Origin: Roseburia_C amylophila
Lineage (GTDB): Bacteria; Bacillota; Clostridia; Lachnospirales; Lachnospiraceae
DNA length: 64,000 nt
Reading direction: 5' to 3'
Assembly (NCBI RefSeq): GCF_025567465.1
Contig: NZ_JAOQKI010000011.1
Span: 34,157 to 98,156, forward strand
Part shown: piece by piece, positions 34,440-42,896 of the stretch
Numbering within the stretch: the stretch's first letter is position 1
Layout of the letters: each line of letters opens with the position of its first letter
Position numbers and translations under genes: made by a program
Notes under the pieces: generated by a model
Told to the model about the DNA's origin: nothing
Databases searched by the model: none
The model's input: the letters and a program-made list of their open reading frames with translations, nothing else

Positions 34440-34862
34440 TACTTTTTCAAGCCAAACGGCAAAAAGAGCAATCCACCATAAGATGAATCACCCTCCCTTC
34501 GGCTACTACTTTCCATTCAGAAAATATGCCCAGTACCTTTTCTCTTTATCTGTCATAAGCACTTACCTTGCCTTTTCGGTTTTAGGTACGCTTGGAACGA
34601 TAACATCATCAGACTTTCTGCTATCTACAGACAGCTTCATGAAAACGGAAGCATCAAAAAAGGGGATGTATCTGAACCCACGGTTAACAGATATATTAAT
34701 CTCCTGGCTCTTAAGCTCAAAACAACCAGCAATCAGGATATGCGCCGCTATGAAAGACCTCACATAAATGAAGTATGGTGTGGTGATTCAAGTATTGGTT
34801 CTTAACTGAAAACTCCTGATGGTAAAATAAAGTTCTTCCATAGTGGTCTCCTTTCCGTAAAA
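34440..34862 (-). other. Degenerate stretch with broken reading frames
   Basis: About 420 bp between the AbiE promoter and the small secreted protein gene. On the minus strand an AGGAG and ATG at about 34844 open a frame (MEELYFTIRSFQLRTNT) that meets TGA after 17 codons; the same frame then runs about 80 more codons (to KTEKAR at about 34563). This may be one gene with a premature stop or chance. I see no known domain. Confidence 0.35.
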
Positions 34863-34873
34863 CTTTGTCAGCA

Positions 34874-35353
34874 TTACCAATCTTCTCCATACTCATCCAT
34901 TGCATCATCTACACCATCTGCATAATCGCTGTCTCTGTCATATCTGTCATAGTCATAATCGTCATCCATATAGATATCATCATAGCCATCATCATAAGAG
35001 TCATATGTACTCTTCTTTGTCGTTGTACTTTTCTTTGTACCACTGCTATATGATGACTTGTTTGTAGAATTTGATTTATTATTGTAACTACTGCTTGAAC
35101 CAGAGTTACTTGTACTGCTCTTAGAAGTACTGCCAGACGATTTATTGCTATATGATGAACTTCTATGGGATGTACTGCTTCCCGTATATGGTTTATGCAA
35201 ATAACAATAGCTGCTTCCACTTGCCTGCTTATTATCACATCCTGCCTTAATGCACTTAGGCTCACTTGCTTCACCTATGGAACCTATTACAAACAGAACA
35301 CCTATTATTACAAGGAATATTGCCAGTCCCTGTCCAAATGAATTCTTTCTCAT
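34874..35353 (-). CDS. Secreted or membrane-anchored Ser/Thr-rich protein with a Cys/His cluster
   Basis: A 159-aa protein from the ATG at 35353 (GGGAGG 9 nt upstream; an upstream in-frame ATG lacks a site). It has one hydrophobic segment (GLAIFLVIIGVLFVIGSIG), then a compact C-x4-C-x10-C-x2-H cluster (KCIKAGCDNKQASGSSYCYL then H) that looks like a small zinc site, a low-complexity Ser/Thr/Asn/Lys linker of about 75 residues, and an acidic Asp/Tyr-rich tail (YDSYDDGYDDIYMDDDYDYD). Such proteins recur in gut Firmicutes without known function. It follows the EF-hand gene by 26 bp. Confidence 0.7.
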   Translation of the reverse strand: MRKNSFGQGLAIFLVIIGVLFVIGSIGEASEPKCIKAGCDNKQASGSSYCYLHKPYTGSSTSHRSSSYSNKSSGSTSKSSTSNSGSSSSYNNKSNSTNKSSYSSGTKKSTTTKKSTYDSYDDGYDDIYMDDDYDYDRYDRDSDYADGVDDAMDEYGEDW

Positions 35354-35379
35354 ACAAATCAGCCTCCCTTGCAAAAAAC

Positions 35380-35649
35380 TCAGTCAAAATCATAATCATC
35401 CGGGTCTAACCCTGCTTCTTCCAATGCCTCTGTCCTGTCATCTGGATTCATACGTTCTAATTCATCAACATCAAGTCCTGCTGCCATTGCATCAATCTCA
35501 AAATCATCCTTTGCGTCATCCTCGAAGTCTCCGGCATCTCCAAATAATGCTTCATGTTCTTCCCTGCTGGTGCAAAGCATTTCTCCTGCAAACATCATTT
35601 CTGAGCTATCTATTTCTCCATCGCCATTTAAATCCATCCAATTTCTCAT
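35380..35649 (-). CDS. Small acidic protein with an EF-hand-type calcium loop
   Basis: An 89-aa acidic protein (start ATG at 35649, AGGAGG 7 nt upstream; an earlier ATG is only 1 nt from that site). DLNGDGEIDSSE near the N-terminus is a full EF-hand or dockerin-type calcium-binding loop. The rest is Asp/Glu-rich, ending LDPDDYDFD, with a potential helix carrying LFGDAGDFEDDAKDDFE. No signal peptide. It is paired with the Ser/Thr-rich secreted protein gene. Confidence 0.7.
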   Translation of the reverse strand: MRNWMDLNGDGEIDSSEMMFAGEMLCTSREEHEALFGDAGDFEDDAKDDFEIDAMAAGLDVDELERMNPDDRTEALEEAGLDPDDYDFD

Positions 35650-35753
35650 TGCCATACCTCCTGTAATCAAGAATTATCAAGGTTATTTGTTTCTTTCTGA
35701 TTATATAGTACTACTTATGTTGTCCTATAATTGGAGATCTGAATAAGCCATAA

Positions 35754-36476
35754 TCAAGACCTCCCGAGTTTCTCTGATAACTCATCCTCAGTAATTGAAC
35801 ACATACCCTGTTCAACATTCACATCAAAGGAGGAAATCGGAGAAATTGCTTCAATCATAGTAATACTGATATCCGGGGTTGACTGAATCTCAGAAACACA
35901 TTTCGAATATCCATCGTCTTCAAAAACATATCCCGCAATAACAAGTTTTACACCGATTGTGTCATTAGCAAACTTGACTGCATTCAGAACATCGTGCGCA
36001 GTGTAGGTGCCATCTTTAAGGACAAGATAAACAGTGTAATGGGTAAACCCATATTTTTCACTAAAGGTTTGAGGTGTATATTCCTCTGTTTCAACACTCA
36101 ACGTATCTCTGGTAACAACCATACATCTTGATGCAGCAGATATACCATTCAGCTCAAATGCATTCTTCAAAGTATCTTCAACCTGGTAGTTTACCTTTTC
36201 CTCGATGTAATTGTCCTCTACTGCACCGGTGTCCTTGTTAATTCTAGCTGTGAATAAAATGTCTTCATTATCTGCAGGATGAACATAAAGTTTTGCACTA
36301 TCAGTATTGAAGCGATCACCAATTTTTACAGCAACAAAAGATTCTCCATACTTCTCAGACAACGCCGAGCACACATCGTTTGCCGTATCATTATTAATTT
36401 TAGAGCAAGCACTCATAGTAACCATTGTTGTAAGTGCCATAATTATTAACCCAACTTTCATAATAATCTTTTTCAT
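35754..36476 (-). CDS. Lipoprotein of unknown function, 240 aa
   Basis: Lipoprotein signal with lipobox MSAC (Cys24) followed by an extracellular domain of about 215 residues. The middle part alternates strand-like segments (SFVAVKIGDRFNTDSAKLYV; FTHYTVYLVLKDGTYTAHDV), and three further cysteines occur (residues 36, about 117 and about 198). I do not recognise the family. It is the first gene of a run with the EF-hand and Ser/Thr-rich genes (gap about 105 bp), so the three may act together at the cell surface. Confidence 0.65.
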   Translation of the reverse strand: MKKIIMKVGLIIMALTTMVTMSACSKINNDTANDVCSALSEKYGESFVAVKIGDRFNTDSAKLYVHPADNEDILFTARINKDTGAVEDNYIEEKVNYQVEDTLKNAFELNGISAASRCMVVTRDTLSVETEEYTPQTFSEKYGFTHYTVYLVLKDGTYTAHDVLNAVKFANDTIGVKLVIAGYVFEDDGYSKCVSEIQSTPDISITMIEAISPISSFDVNVEQGMCSITEDELSEKLGRS

Positions 36477-36569
36477 GTTTATCTCTGCCTTCCAAAAGCC
36501 ATTACACTCGCATTAGTCGCAAGCAATATATCAATCCCAAAAGGGAACAAATTTCAAAGTTAGTGGGCA

Positions 36570-36615
36570 ATACATCGGGAACCGTCGAGAGCATCGACGG
36601 CTCCCGATTTTTGCC
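36570..36615 (+). terminator. GC-rich hairpin with T-run
   Basis: TCGGGA-CCGTCGA / TCGACGG-TCCCGA followed on the plus strand by TTTTT. No plus-strand gene precedes it, so it may be a leftover of the broken regulator locus. Confidence 0.5.
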
Positions 36616-36770
36616 AGTTTTGCACTCCGCACTTATATCATACGCAGCGAGTGCATCTATAATCTCCGGCATAGTAATACTGTGCGTTTCATCAGTCCGC
36701 TCCAGAAGAATTTTCATAAGATATATCAGTTTCAATTTCTGATTTGATGATTTAGGCTTATAGCACCTCC
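36616..36770 (-). pseudogene. N-terminal remnant of a WYL-type transcriptional regulator
   Basis: The frame reads KPKSSNQKLKLIYLMKILLE then RTDETHSITMPEIIDALAAY and DISAE, the winged-helix start of WYL-domain regulators of clostridia. It breaks off where KSIYDDIEAL-type sequence would follow and continues into unrelated residues before a stop at about 36502. No WYL domain is present. The remnant directly abuts the GC-rich hairpin. Confidence 0.7.
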
Positions 36771-36854
36771 AAACTCCCCGATAAAACTAAAAACTTCTCT
36801 TATATGATACCATAAATAACCATATAAGAGAAGTTCCTTCATTCCTGAACAGAA

Positions 36855-37682
36855 CTATTGGAACATTTTTATAAGCACATCCATAACATCTGCATACTGA
36901 ATTTCGCTTGCATAAGAAAACTTCTTCCGATATTTCTCCCACATTTGAATCAATTCCTCACTTGCAGACAATTTTTCAATAATTCCAGTCTTATCTATTA
37001 TTTGCTCCCTACTTCCTCTATGAATTGCAGTCGCCTCTAATGCCTTCAGGAATATTTTCTTATCATATCTCTGTGTTGTTCCAAGAATATAAACATCATA
37101 AAAATCTCTTGGTCTTGTATTAAATATTCCTCTACTTAGAATTGTTTCAACCTTTTCAGCCATAACGCTTTCGATGTTATATCCCCACATCTTAATTCTG
37201 ATTTCTTCATCAAATATTCCACTAAACTCATATTCAACAGCTTCCGGTGTTATCACATCACCTGTAGAAACATCTATTGATAACGGGGTAACAATTGTGT
37301 CATATATTGCATCTAGCCTTACACAGAATCCACCATAACGGTCATCTTTCCTAATAGGTGCAATCGATTTCACTTCAAATATTACATCATCACCTAACGT
37401 AATCTTGCATATATTTTCCACTGCTTCCATAACCTTTTCTTCCGTTAGTGGCAGATTTCTGAGTGTTGTATCAAGGTCCATAGTGGATCTGGTATCCAAT
37501 CCGACTATTGCTGCAATAAGCATTCCGCCCTTTACAACAAATTTCTCACGATAGTCTGACATTGACAGTCTTGCAAGAAATCGTTCGAACATATAATTCT
37601 GCAAAACAACCTGTGCTGCTATACTTTTTGATTTTGCATAATTTTTTATTTTGCCCTTTAAACTCATTGCTTTTGAACTCAT
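36855..37682 (-). CDS. AbiEii-family nucleotidyltransferase toxin (pair 2)
   Basis: A 275-aa toxin-type nucleotidyltransferase. KFVVKGGMLIAAIVGLDTRS followed by TMDLDTTL carries the GG and DxD motifs of the DNA polymerase beta superfamily; later EIRIKMWGYNIESVMAEKVE then TILSRG and RPRDFYDVYIL are typical of the AbiEii group. It starts with ATGA overlapping the antitoxin stop by 4 bp. Sequence is quite different from the pair 1 toxin, so this is an independent acquisition rather than a tandem duplicate. Confidence 0.88.
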   Translation of the reverse strand: MSSKAMSLKGKIKNYAKSKSIAAQVVLQNYMFERFLARLSMSDYREKFVVKGGMLIAAIVGLDTRSTMDLDTTLRNLPLTEEKVMEAVENICKITLGDDVIFEVKSIAPIRKDDRYGGFCVRLDAIYDTIVTPLSIDVSTGDVITPEAVEYEFSGIFDEEIRIKMWGYNIESVMAEKVETILSRGIFNTRPRDFYDVYILGTTQRYDKKIFLKALEATAIHRGSREQIIDKTGIIEKLSASEELIQMWEKYRKKFSYASEIQYADVMDVLIKMFQ

Positions 37683-38272
37683 AATAAAACCTCCAGATAC
37701 CTCTTCAAAGTCTTTTCCACCTTAAATTGTTTTGCGTACTCTGATAATTTATTTAAATCTTTATTTCTCGATTCTGCATAATTTTTTATTGCAGCAATTA
37801 CAGTTTCTTCATCTATACGAGTGCGACTTCTTAACAAATCACATACTGTTCTTTCCGCATCATAACATCGAACTACATTTCCAAAAGTGGTTTTCATATC
37901 AATAGCGCCAAGCTGATGTAACTCTGGTTTCACATAATAACAATTACATTCTCCTATAATTGCTTTTGGCAAACAGGCATTACTCGGAATCGTAACTGAA
38001 TGAGTAAACGGAGTTCGATCTGATAACCCATTCAAAAATAATGCTGTATCATGAGAAAAAATAATCTTTTTTGAACTAAGCATTAATATGTACATATCAT
38101 CCTGTGTTTCTTCTGGAAGCATATAAACACCTTGTCTGCAACGCTCTAGTAATCCTTCTTTTACGTACTTTGATAATAACATTCTAGAAAATCCCATCGA
38201 CAAAACATCCGATGTTGTAATCATATTGTTGTTCGCTCTAATTGCACTATATATTTCCGGATTCATATTCAT
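37679..38272 (-). CDS. AbiEi-type antitoxin/autorepressor (pair 2)
   Basis: A 197-aa protein with an N-terminal winged helix (ITTSDVLSMGFSRMLLSKYV then KEGLLERCRQGVYMLP) and the usual AbiEi body containing KIIFSHDTALFLNGLSDRTP and CYDAERTVCDLLRSRTRID. This is the standard antitoxin of type IV abortive-infection systems. AAAAGGAGGTG precedes the start region. Its promoter is flanked by GTTTACA/TGTAAAC half-sites, suggesting self-repression. Confidence 0.88.
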   Translation of the reverse strand: MNMNPEIYSAIRANNNMITTSDVLSMGFSRMLLSKYVKEGLLERCRQGVYMLPEETQDDMYILMLSSKKIIFSHDTALFLNGLSDRTPFTHSVTIPSNACLPKAIIGECNCYYVKPELHQLGAIDMKTTFGNVVRCYDAERTVCDLLRSRTRIDEETVIAAIKNYAESRNKDLNKLSEYAKQFKVEKTLKRYLEVLL

Positions 38273-38288
38273 AGCCGCACCTCCTTTT

Positions 38289-38336
38289 GTTTACATACAT
38301 ATTGATATTATATGATTTTTCGATTCATTTGTAAAC
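38289..38336 (-). promoter_or_regulatory. Promoter and inverted repeat of AbiE pair 2
   Basis: Minus strand TTTACA (38335-38330), 17-bp spacer, TATAAT (38312-38307). GTTTACA at 38289-38295 and TGTAAAC at 38330-38336 form an inverted repeat spanning the whole core promoter. Confidence 0.65.
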
Positions 38337-38403
38337 TATGAATTTAAAGTATTCATATAAACTTACAACTTGATCTATCATCGTTGAAACCGGACATTTT
38401 TAA

Positions 38404-38470
38404 CAAAAAATCCCGGATACCTGATAAAAATGAGATGTTCCTCAAATTATCAGCTATCCGGGATTTTCTA
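38404..38470 (-). terminator. Terminator of the ZIP transporter gene
   Basis: AAAATCCCGGATA / TATCCGGGATTTT enclosing CTGATAA/TTATCAG. It marks the boundary of the accessory segment. Confidence 0.75.
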
Positions 38471-39241
38471 TCCCAGCGCCACATCCAGTATCATCATCAG
38501 CAGAAATCCTACTGAAAACCATATGGTTGCAATATTCGAATGGCTGCCTGTGGATGCCTCCGGCAGCAATTCCTCGATTACCACATAAATCATGGCGCCT
38601 GCTGCAAACGATAACAGATACGGCAGAATCGGAATCACTATGGATGCTGCTGCAATGGTTATAATTGCAGCTATCGGCTCTACAATGCCAGACAGTGCAC
38701 CGTAAAGAAATGCTTTTCCTTTTCCGGTTCCTTCACTGCGAAGCGGCAATGATATAATTGCACCCTCCGGGAAATTCTGAATGGCAATACCGATTGCCAG
38801 GGCAAGTGCTCCTGTCAAAGTAATATTTCCGCTGCCCATCAGAAATCCTGCGAATACCACTCCCACTGCCATTCCTTCCGGAATATTATGTAAGGTAACT
38901 GCCAGTACCAGCATGGTTGTTTTTTTTAGGTGTGCTTTAATTCCCTCCGGCTCATCACTGTTTAAATGTAAATGCGGAATAATCCTATCCAAAATCAGCA
39001 AAAATGCAATTCCAAGGGCAAATCCAACTGCTGCCGGAATAAATGACAACCTTCCCATTTCTTCTGACAATTCCAAAGACGGAATCAATAGCGACCATAC
39101 CGACGCTGCCACCATGACTCCGGATGCAAATCCCAGCAGGGATTTCTGCACCAGCGGCTTCAACTCCCCAGTCATAAACAGCACACAGGCCGCCCCTAAA
39201 AATGTTCCTACAAACGGAATCCAGATATATACTCCAATCAT
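38468..39241 (-). CDS. ZIP-family metal ion transporter
   Basis: A 257-aa membrane protein with eight hydrophobic segments. The two metal-pathway motifs are present: HNIPEGMAVGVVFAG in segment 4 and IGIAIQNFPEGAIISLPLRS in segment 5. A cytoplasmic loop with HLHLNSDEPEG between segments 3 and 4 is the usual metal-sensing His-rich region. ZIP proteins import zinc and other divalent metals. It is a single gene between the GNAT pair and a terminator; no obvious Zur or Mn riboswitch signal is visible upstream. Confidence 0.92.
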   Translation of the reverse strand: MIGVYIWIPFVGTFLGAACVLFMTGELKPLVQKSLLGFASGVMVAASVWSLLIPSLELSEEMGRLSFIPAAVGFALGIAFLLILDRIIPHLHLNSDEPEGIKAHLKKTTMLVLAVTLHNIPEGMAVGVVFAGFLMGSGNITLTGALALAIGIAIQNFPEGAIISLPLRSEGTGKGKAFLYGALSGIVEPIAAIITIAAASIVIPILPYLLSFAAGAMIYVVIEELLPEASTGSHSNIATIWFSVGFLLMMILDVALG

Positions 39242-39335
39242 ATAAAACCTCCTTTCACACTTGCTATTCTAAAGCTGCATTTCATTATCTTCTTATAAAA
39301 TTCTTCTCTCATATGGAATTTATCTCATAAAGTTT

Positions 39336-40208
39336 CTACTCCAGCGTAAGATTCAAGTACCCATTCTCCGCCTCATCACAGCCGGTTATCATGCCAAAAT
39401 CTTTTTTCTGATAGCCCGATTCTTTTTTATCATTTCCGACTCGTTCTTCTCTTTCAACTGCCGCCAAAGATTTTCTGACTCTGACCAGAACTTTTATCCG
39501 AAGACGCTTTAATACCGCCAGCAAATCCTGCTCTGATAAAGTTGTCTCCAATACTTCGATTGCATTTTCCTCTTCCCTGAATAATAAAAGCTCCTCTCTG
39601 CCATGGTGCTGCACTTTATAAGCATAACCATCTGCATAGTCATTTTCCAGCAACGCATAAGTGATTGCATCCTTATCCCAGCGGATATAACCATTTCCCA
39701 TAAAATAAGCATCCCGAAGCTGCACATACTCATCCGGTGTCACCGTAAGCAGCCAGTATTCCTGCTGCCCTTTTTCTTCCCCCTTTGCTTCTGCAATTTC
39801 ATCCGGAAGAATGGTTCGCTCTGCTACGCAAAATGCCATACGGAATCCCAGCTTCTCATAATAGTATATGAGGCTTTCGCTGGCTGGTTCTAAGACAATC
39901 GGTGTCTGAAAATGCTGTTTTCCTTTTTCTAACAGCATTTTTGCATAGCCCCTGTCCCGGTATTCCGGCAGGGTTGCTACTGCATAAGCATAATGTACCG
40001 GTATCTCACCTTCCCCGGTCACAAGATACGCCTTAAGAAATGTTGTCATTGCCACAGGCTTCTTATCTTCCATACACACCAGCATATTTTCTTCCGTAAA
40101 CCGGTGCGTGAAATAGAATTCCATATAGTCTTCTTCATCCCCGAAGCACCGATGCCAAATCTCTTTTATCTGTGGAATCATCTCTTTTGTTGCAAACCGT
40201 ATTTCCAT
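39336..40208 (-). CDS. GNAT-family N-acetyltransferase
   Basis: A 290-aa protein whose N-terminal 150 residues form a GNAT domain: IRFATKEMIPQIKEIWHRCF at the start, then YAYAVATLPEYRDRGYAKML, the acetyl-CoA motif A (RDRGYAKM). The C-terminal half is of the sterol-carrier-like kind often seen in Eis-type proteins. Acceptor unknown. It follows the DUF2156 gene by a single base, so the two form an operon. Confidence 0.85.
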   Translation of the reverse strand: MEIRFATKEMIPQIKEIWHRCFGDEEDYMEFYFTHRFTEENMLVCMEDKKPVAMTTFLKAYLVTGEGEIPVHYAYAVATLPEYRDRGYAKMLLEKGKQHFQTPIVLEPASESLIYYYEKLGFRMAFCVAERTILPDEIAEAKGEEKGQQEYWLLTVTPDEYVQLRDAYFMGNGYIRWDKDAITYALLENDYADGYAYKVQHHGREELLLFREEENAIEVLETTLSEQDLLAVLKRLRIKVLVRVRKSLAAVEREERVGNDKKESGYQKKDFGMITGCDEAENGYLNLTLE

Positions 40209-40209
40209 C

Positions 40210-41097
40210 TTAAATCTCCCGTGCAGTATAATTTTTCAGCAAAATATCAGGATAATAGGATAATTTTGCCTTTCGCAGTCCTTCATCCCCGGCATCATCT
40301 TCTCGGTTTACATAACTATACTCCTGACAATTATGCATTACGAACTGCTGGTTAATCATCGGATAAGCACCCTGTATTTCCGGAAATGCTTTTTCAAAAT
40401 GCACTACATAAGTATCGGAATTTAATCGTTCTCCTATGGTAAATGCTACGATTTCTCCAGCCTTGCGCAATATGCCGCCCTCTAAATGCAGCGCATCAAA
40501 ATATTTCATTGCCTGATTCAGGGCACACTGCTCATCACTCATATCCTCATTCCACTTGCAGGCTCTCCGGTCGCACCACTTAAGATTCATAGCATAGCAT
40601 TCCTGCTTATTTTCCGCTGTCATTGGCTCATAACTCCAATCCTCGTCATCTTTAAATCTTGCAATGTGATTTCGTTTGCCATGAAGCTTCTTTCCTGCCA
40701 GACTGGTCAGCTTGTCCACTGTATAAATATAATCAAAGCTGTCCCTGTTTTCTTCGATCTGAAAAATACCGGAAAAATACGTTTCTAAAAACTCCCGGTC
40801 TGCCTCCTCAATACTTTCAATATAGAGCTTGCTGTTATCTTCTTTTGCATGTGTAAGGAGCTGCATAATTGCTGCCTTCTTATCTCCGGCTCCAATTGGG
40901 AATGCATAACAGTCTTCCCCTTCTGCATCGAATTTTATCACGCAGCAGCCGCAGACTTCTGCCACTTCCACTTTATATATCACAGACCAGATAAAGTTAT
41001 TTGCAAAGCTGTATTCGCAGCCCTGTCGGTTATCTTCCCTAAGCTTTTCACTCATCCAGTCTCTGTCATCTATGGTTATTGGTCTAAATTCTATCAT
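40210..41097 (-). CDS. DUF2156 / phosphatidylglycerol lysyltransferase domain-like protein
   Basis: A 295-aa soluble protein of the DUF2156 family, related to the catalytic domain of MprF-type aminoacyl-phosphatidylglycerol synthases, with a double GNAT-like fold. Typical segments: IEFRPITIDDRDWMSEKLRE, DYIYTVDKLTSLAGKKLHGK followed by RNHIARF, and FVMHNCQEYSYVNREDD near the end. It lacks membrane segments, so it is a cytoplasmic acyl- or aminoacyl-transferase of unknown target. It starts the operon with the GNAT gene. Confidence 0.85.
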   Translation of the reverse strand: MIEFRPITIDDRDWMSEKLREDNRQGCEYSFANNFIWSVIYKVEVAEVCGCCVIKFDAEGEDCYAFPIGAGDKKAAIMQLLTHAKEDNSKLYIESIEEADREFLETYFSGIFQIEENRDSFDYIYTVDKLTSLAGKKLHGKRNHIARFKDDEDWSYEPMTAENKQECYAMNLKWCDRRACKWNEDMSDEQCALNQAMKYFDALHLEGGILRKAGEIVAFTIGERLNSDTYVVHFEKAFPEIQGAYPMINQQFVMHNCQEYSYVNREDDAGDEGLRKAKLSYYPDILLKNYTAREI

Positions 41098-41199
41098 ATC
41101 ATCTTCCTCATTCTCTTTTCTTCTTCAATTATTATACCCCAGATTGTCAAATTCTGCTCCTGCCATAAACTACTTGAAACATATTTTCAAGTTTATCGT

Positions 41200-41340
41200 A
41201 ACAAAGAATGTGCCTTGGCACTTTCTCGTGCCTGCGGCGGTCGCTTGCGACATCTACCTTATACGCCGCAGTGTGCATCCTCGCGGAGCGTTTTTTACTT
41301 TACAGGAAAGCAATTTCCTGTAAAGTAAAGTAAAGTAAAA
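41200..41340. repeat. Dispersed intergenic repeat, copy B
   Basis: Matches 4333-4460 with few changes from AACAAAGAATGT to the terminal palindrome ACTTTACAGGAAA/TTTCCTGTAAAGT, then carries a small expansion of AAGTA units (41321-41340) missing from copy A. It lies upstream of the DUF2156 gene and downstream of nothing obvious. Both copies are in the same orientation in the window. Confidence 0.85.
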
Positions 41341-41508
41341 AAAAGATTCCCTATTGCCCCTTTCCATCGGTTATAACAATAGCGAACCTTCTCCTTAAAT
41401 CATGCTATTCTAATATATATTTTACTGTTCTTTACCACCCTGCAATAAATTTTCTGCTTCCTCTTCCGGCAATGCAAAAATATCCATCAGATTTTCGATA
41501 TAGAAAAA

Positions 41509-42255
41509 TCACTCTTTTTCTTTAATCATTTTAAACATCTGAACACGGTTTCTGATACCAAGCTTCCGATAGATATTCAAAATGTGCTTTTTTAATGTAT
41601 TTACGCTTATGGACAATTCTTCACAGATGGTATGATTATCCTTTCCCTGCATCAAAAGCTGCAATATCGTATGTTCCCGCTTTGTCAGTTCATATTTCTC
41701 TGTTACTTCTGTTATCGTAAGTTTCTCTGCCCTTTCATCCTTTTGCTGTCCGTCCTTATATAACCGGAATGCCAGATGGTCTTTTAACATGTCCAGAATA
41801 AAAATGTCATCATACTGGAAATTATCTTTTCCGATTGTCCGGTAAAAAGTGACAACACCTAAAAATTCTTTATTTCTTCCCAATATCATCTGGATTGCAT
41901 AATGCCAGTTATTTGGCCGGTACACCTTCTGATAATATTCTGTCTGTACCCTTTTTTCATCCGATATCATATCAGTTTCCCGGTACACCAGGCTCTTTCC
42001 GCTATATACAATTCCGCGGTTCGAATTCATTTCATCATACATCGGGGATTCATCATCACAATTATAAGTGACTGGTCTTATCAGATGCTTGCTTTCTTTT
42101 CTGTCTGCCAGGAAAAAATCTGCACTGTCAAAATCCAGCACCATCTTCATCTGCTCTAAGAACTGCTCCCGCATAATATCTGCATCTTCCGTCGTATAAA
42201 TCTTATAAATAATACTATTTAAAATCATCCAGTCATTTGTCTCTAATGTTTTCAA
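41509..42255 (-). CDS. LuxR-type response regulator with N-terminal GAF-like sensor
   Basis: A 248-aa DNA-binding protein. The C-terminal 60 residues are a LuxR helix-turn-helix (LTKREHTILQLLMQGKDNHT then ICEELSISVNTLKKHILNIY). The N-terminal 170 residues look like a GAF or PAS-like sensor (MVLDFDSADFFLADRKE; GIVYSGKSLVYRE; FLGVVTFYRTIGKDNFQYDD) rather than a phospho-receiver, since no DD...D...K pattern is present. The signal and targets are unknown. It is alone, with a terminator of the next gene just upstream. Confidence 0.85.
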   Translation of the reverse strand: MKTLETNDWMILNSIIYKIYTTEDADIMREQFLEQMKMVLDFDSADFFLADRKESKHLIRPVTYNCDDESPMYDEMNSNRGIVYSGKSLVYRETDMISDEKRVQTEYYQKVYRPNNWHYAIQMILGRNKEFLGVVTFYRTIGKDNFQYDDIFILDMLKDHLAFRLYKDGQQKDERAEKLTITEVTEKYELTKREHTILQLLMQGKDNHTICEELSISVNTLKKHILNIYRKLGIRNRVQMFKMIKEKE

Positions 42256-42289
42256 TCAATCACCCTCTTTAAGTATTTTTCAGATGTAA

Positions 42290-42323
42290 AAAGAGGGCAT
42301 ATTCTTTCGAATATACCCTCTTT
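42290..42323 (-). terminator. Terminator of queT
   Basis: AAAGAGGGCATATTC / GAATATACCCTCTTT with a TTTTTAC tail on the minus strand. Confidence 0.8.
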
Positions 42324-42377
42324 GGTCTAAAACCATTATATTTTATGGCATTTTAAATTGCAAGTATTATTTTAATA

Positions 42378-42887
42378 TTATTCATGAAAGATTACATTGC
42401 GGTACTTATTCAGTACCCGGAGTAATACACTGCCTAAAATCACACAAGTGATAACTTCTCCGATTCCAACAGTAAGTGCATTAAATGGAATCGACCAGTC
42501 AACGCCCTTATATTCTGTAATAAAGCCATAACCATAGCGTAATACAAAAGGTACAATCACCATATTTGCAATAACCGGCGGCCATGTACATGCGAATTTA
42601 TGCTTTCTTAATGCATAAGTTCCAAATGCTCCAATCAAAGTTGCAATGCTTCCGCACACAACATCCACCGGAATACCGCCTGTCAGCATATTTGCCAGAA
42701 AACATCCCAGCCATAATCCCGGAATTGCTGCAGTTGTAAATACTGGCAGAATACATAATGCTTCTGAAATACGCACCTGAATCGTACCGGATGCCAGTCC
42801 TGCAATACTGCTAAGATAAGTCAGTGCCACATAGATTGCTGCAATTAACGCAGCCTGCACAATAAATAATACTTTTTTGTTTCTCAT
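42378..42887 (-). CDS. queT: QueT-family queuosine precursor transporter
   Basis: A 169-aa membrane protein with about five to six hydrophobic segments, the substrate-binding (S) component of an energy-coupling-factor transporter. AALIAAIYVALTYLSSIAGL, then ASGTIQVRISEALCILPVFT and PGLWLGCFLANMLTGGIPVD are typical of QueT (COG4708), which imports preQ1 or related precursors of queuosine. No ECF module genes are nearby, so it would share them. The folded leader upstream fits preQ1 control. Confidence 0.9.
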   Translation of the reverse strand: MRNKKVLFIVQAALIAAIYVALTYLSSIAGLASGTIQVRISEALCILPVFTTAAIPGLWLGCFLANMLTGGIPVDVVCGSIATLIGAFGTYALRKHKFACTWPPVIANMVIVPFVLRYGYGFITEYKGVDWSIPFNALTVGIGEVITCVILGSVLLRVLNKYRNVIFHE

Positions 42888-42896
42888 ATTCTTTTG

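Noticed and set aside
34483..34767. Plus-strand frame of 94 codons
   Set aside because: No ribosome site, no homology that I recognise, and it overlaps the better supported but broken minus-strand frame.
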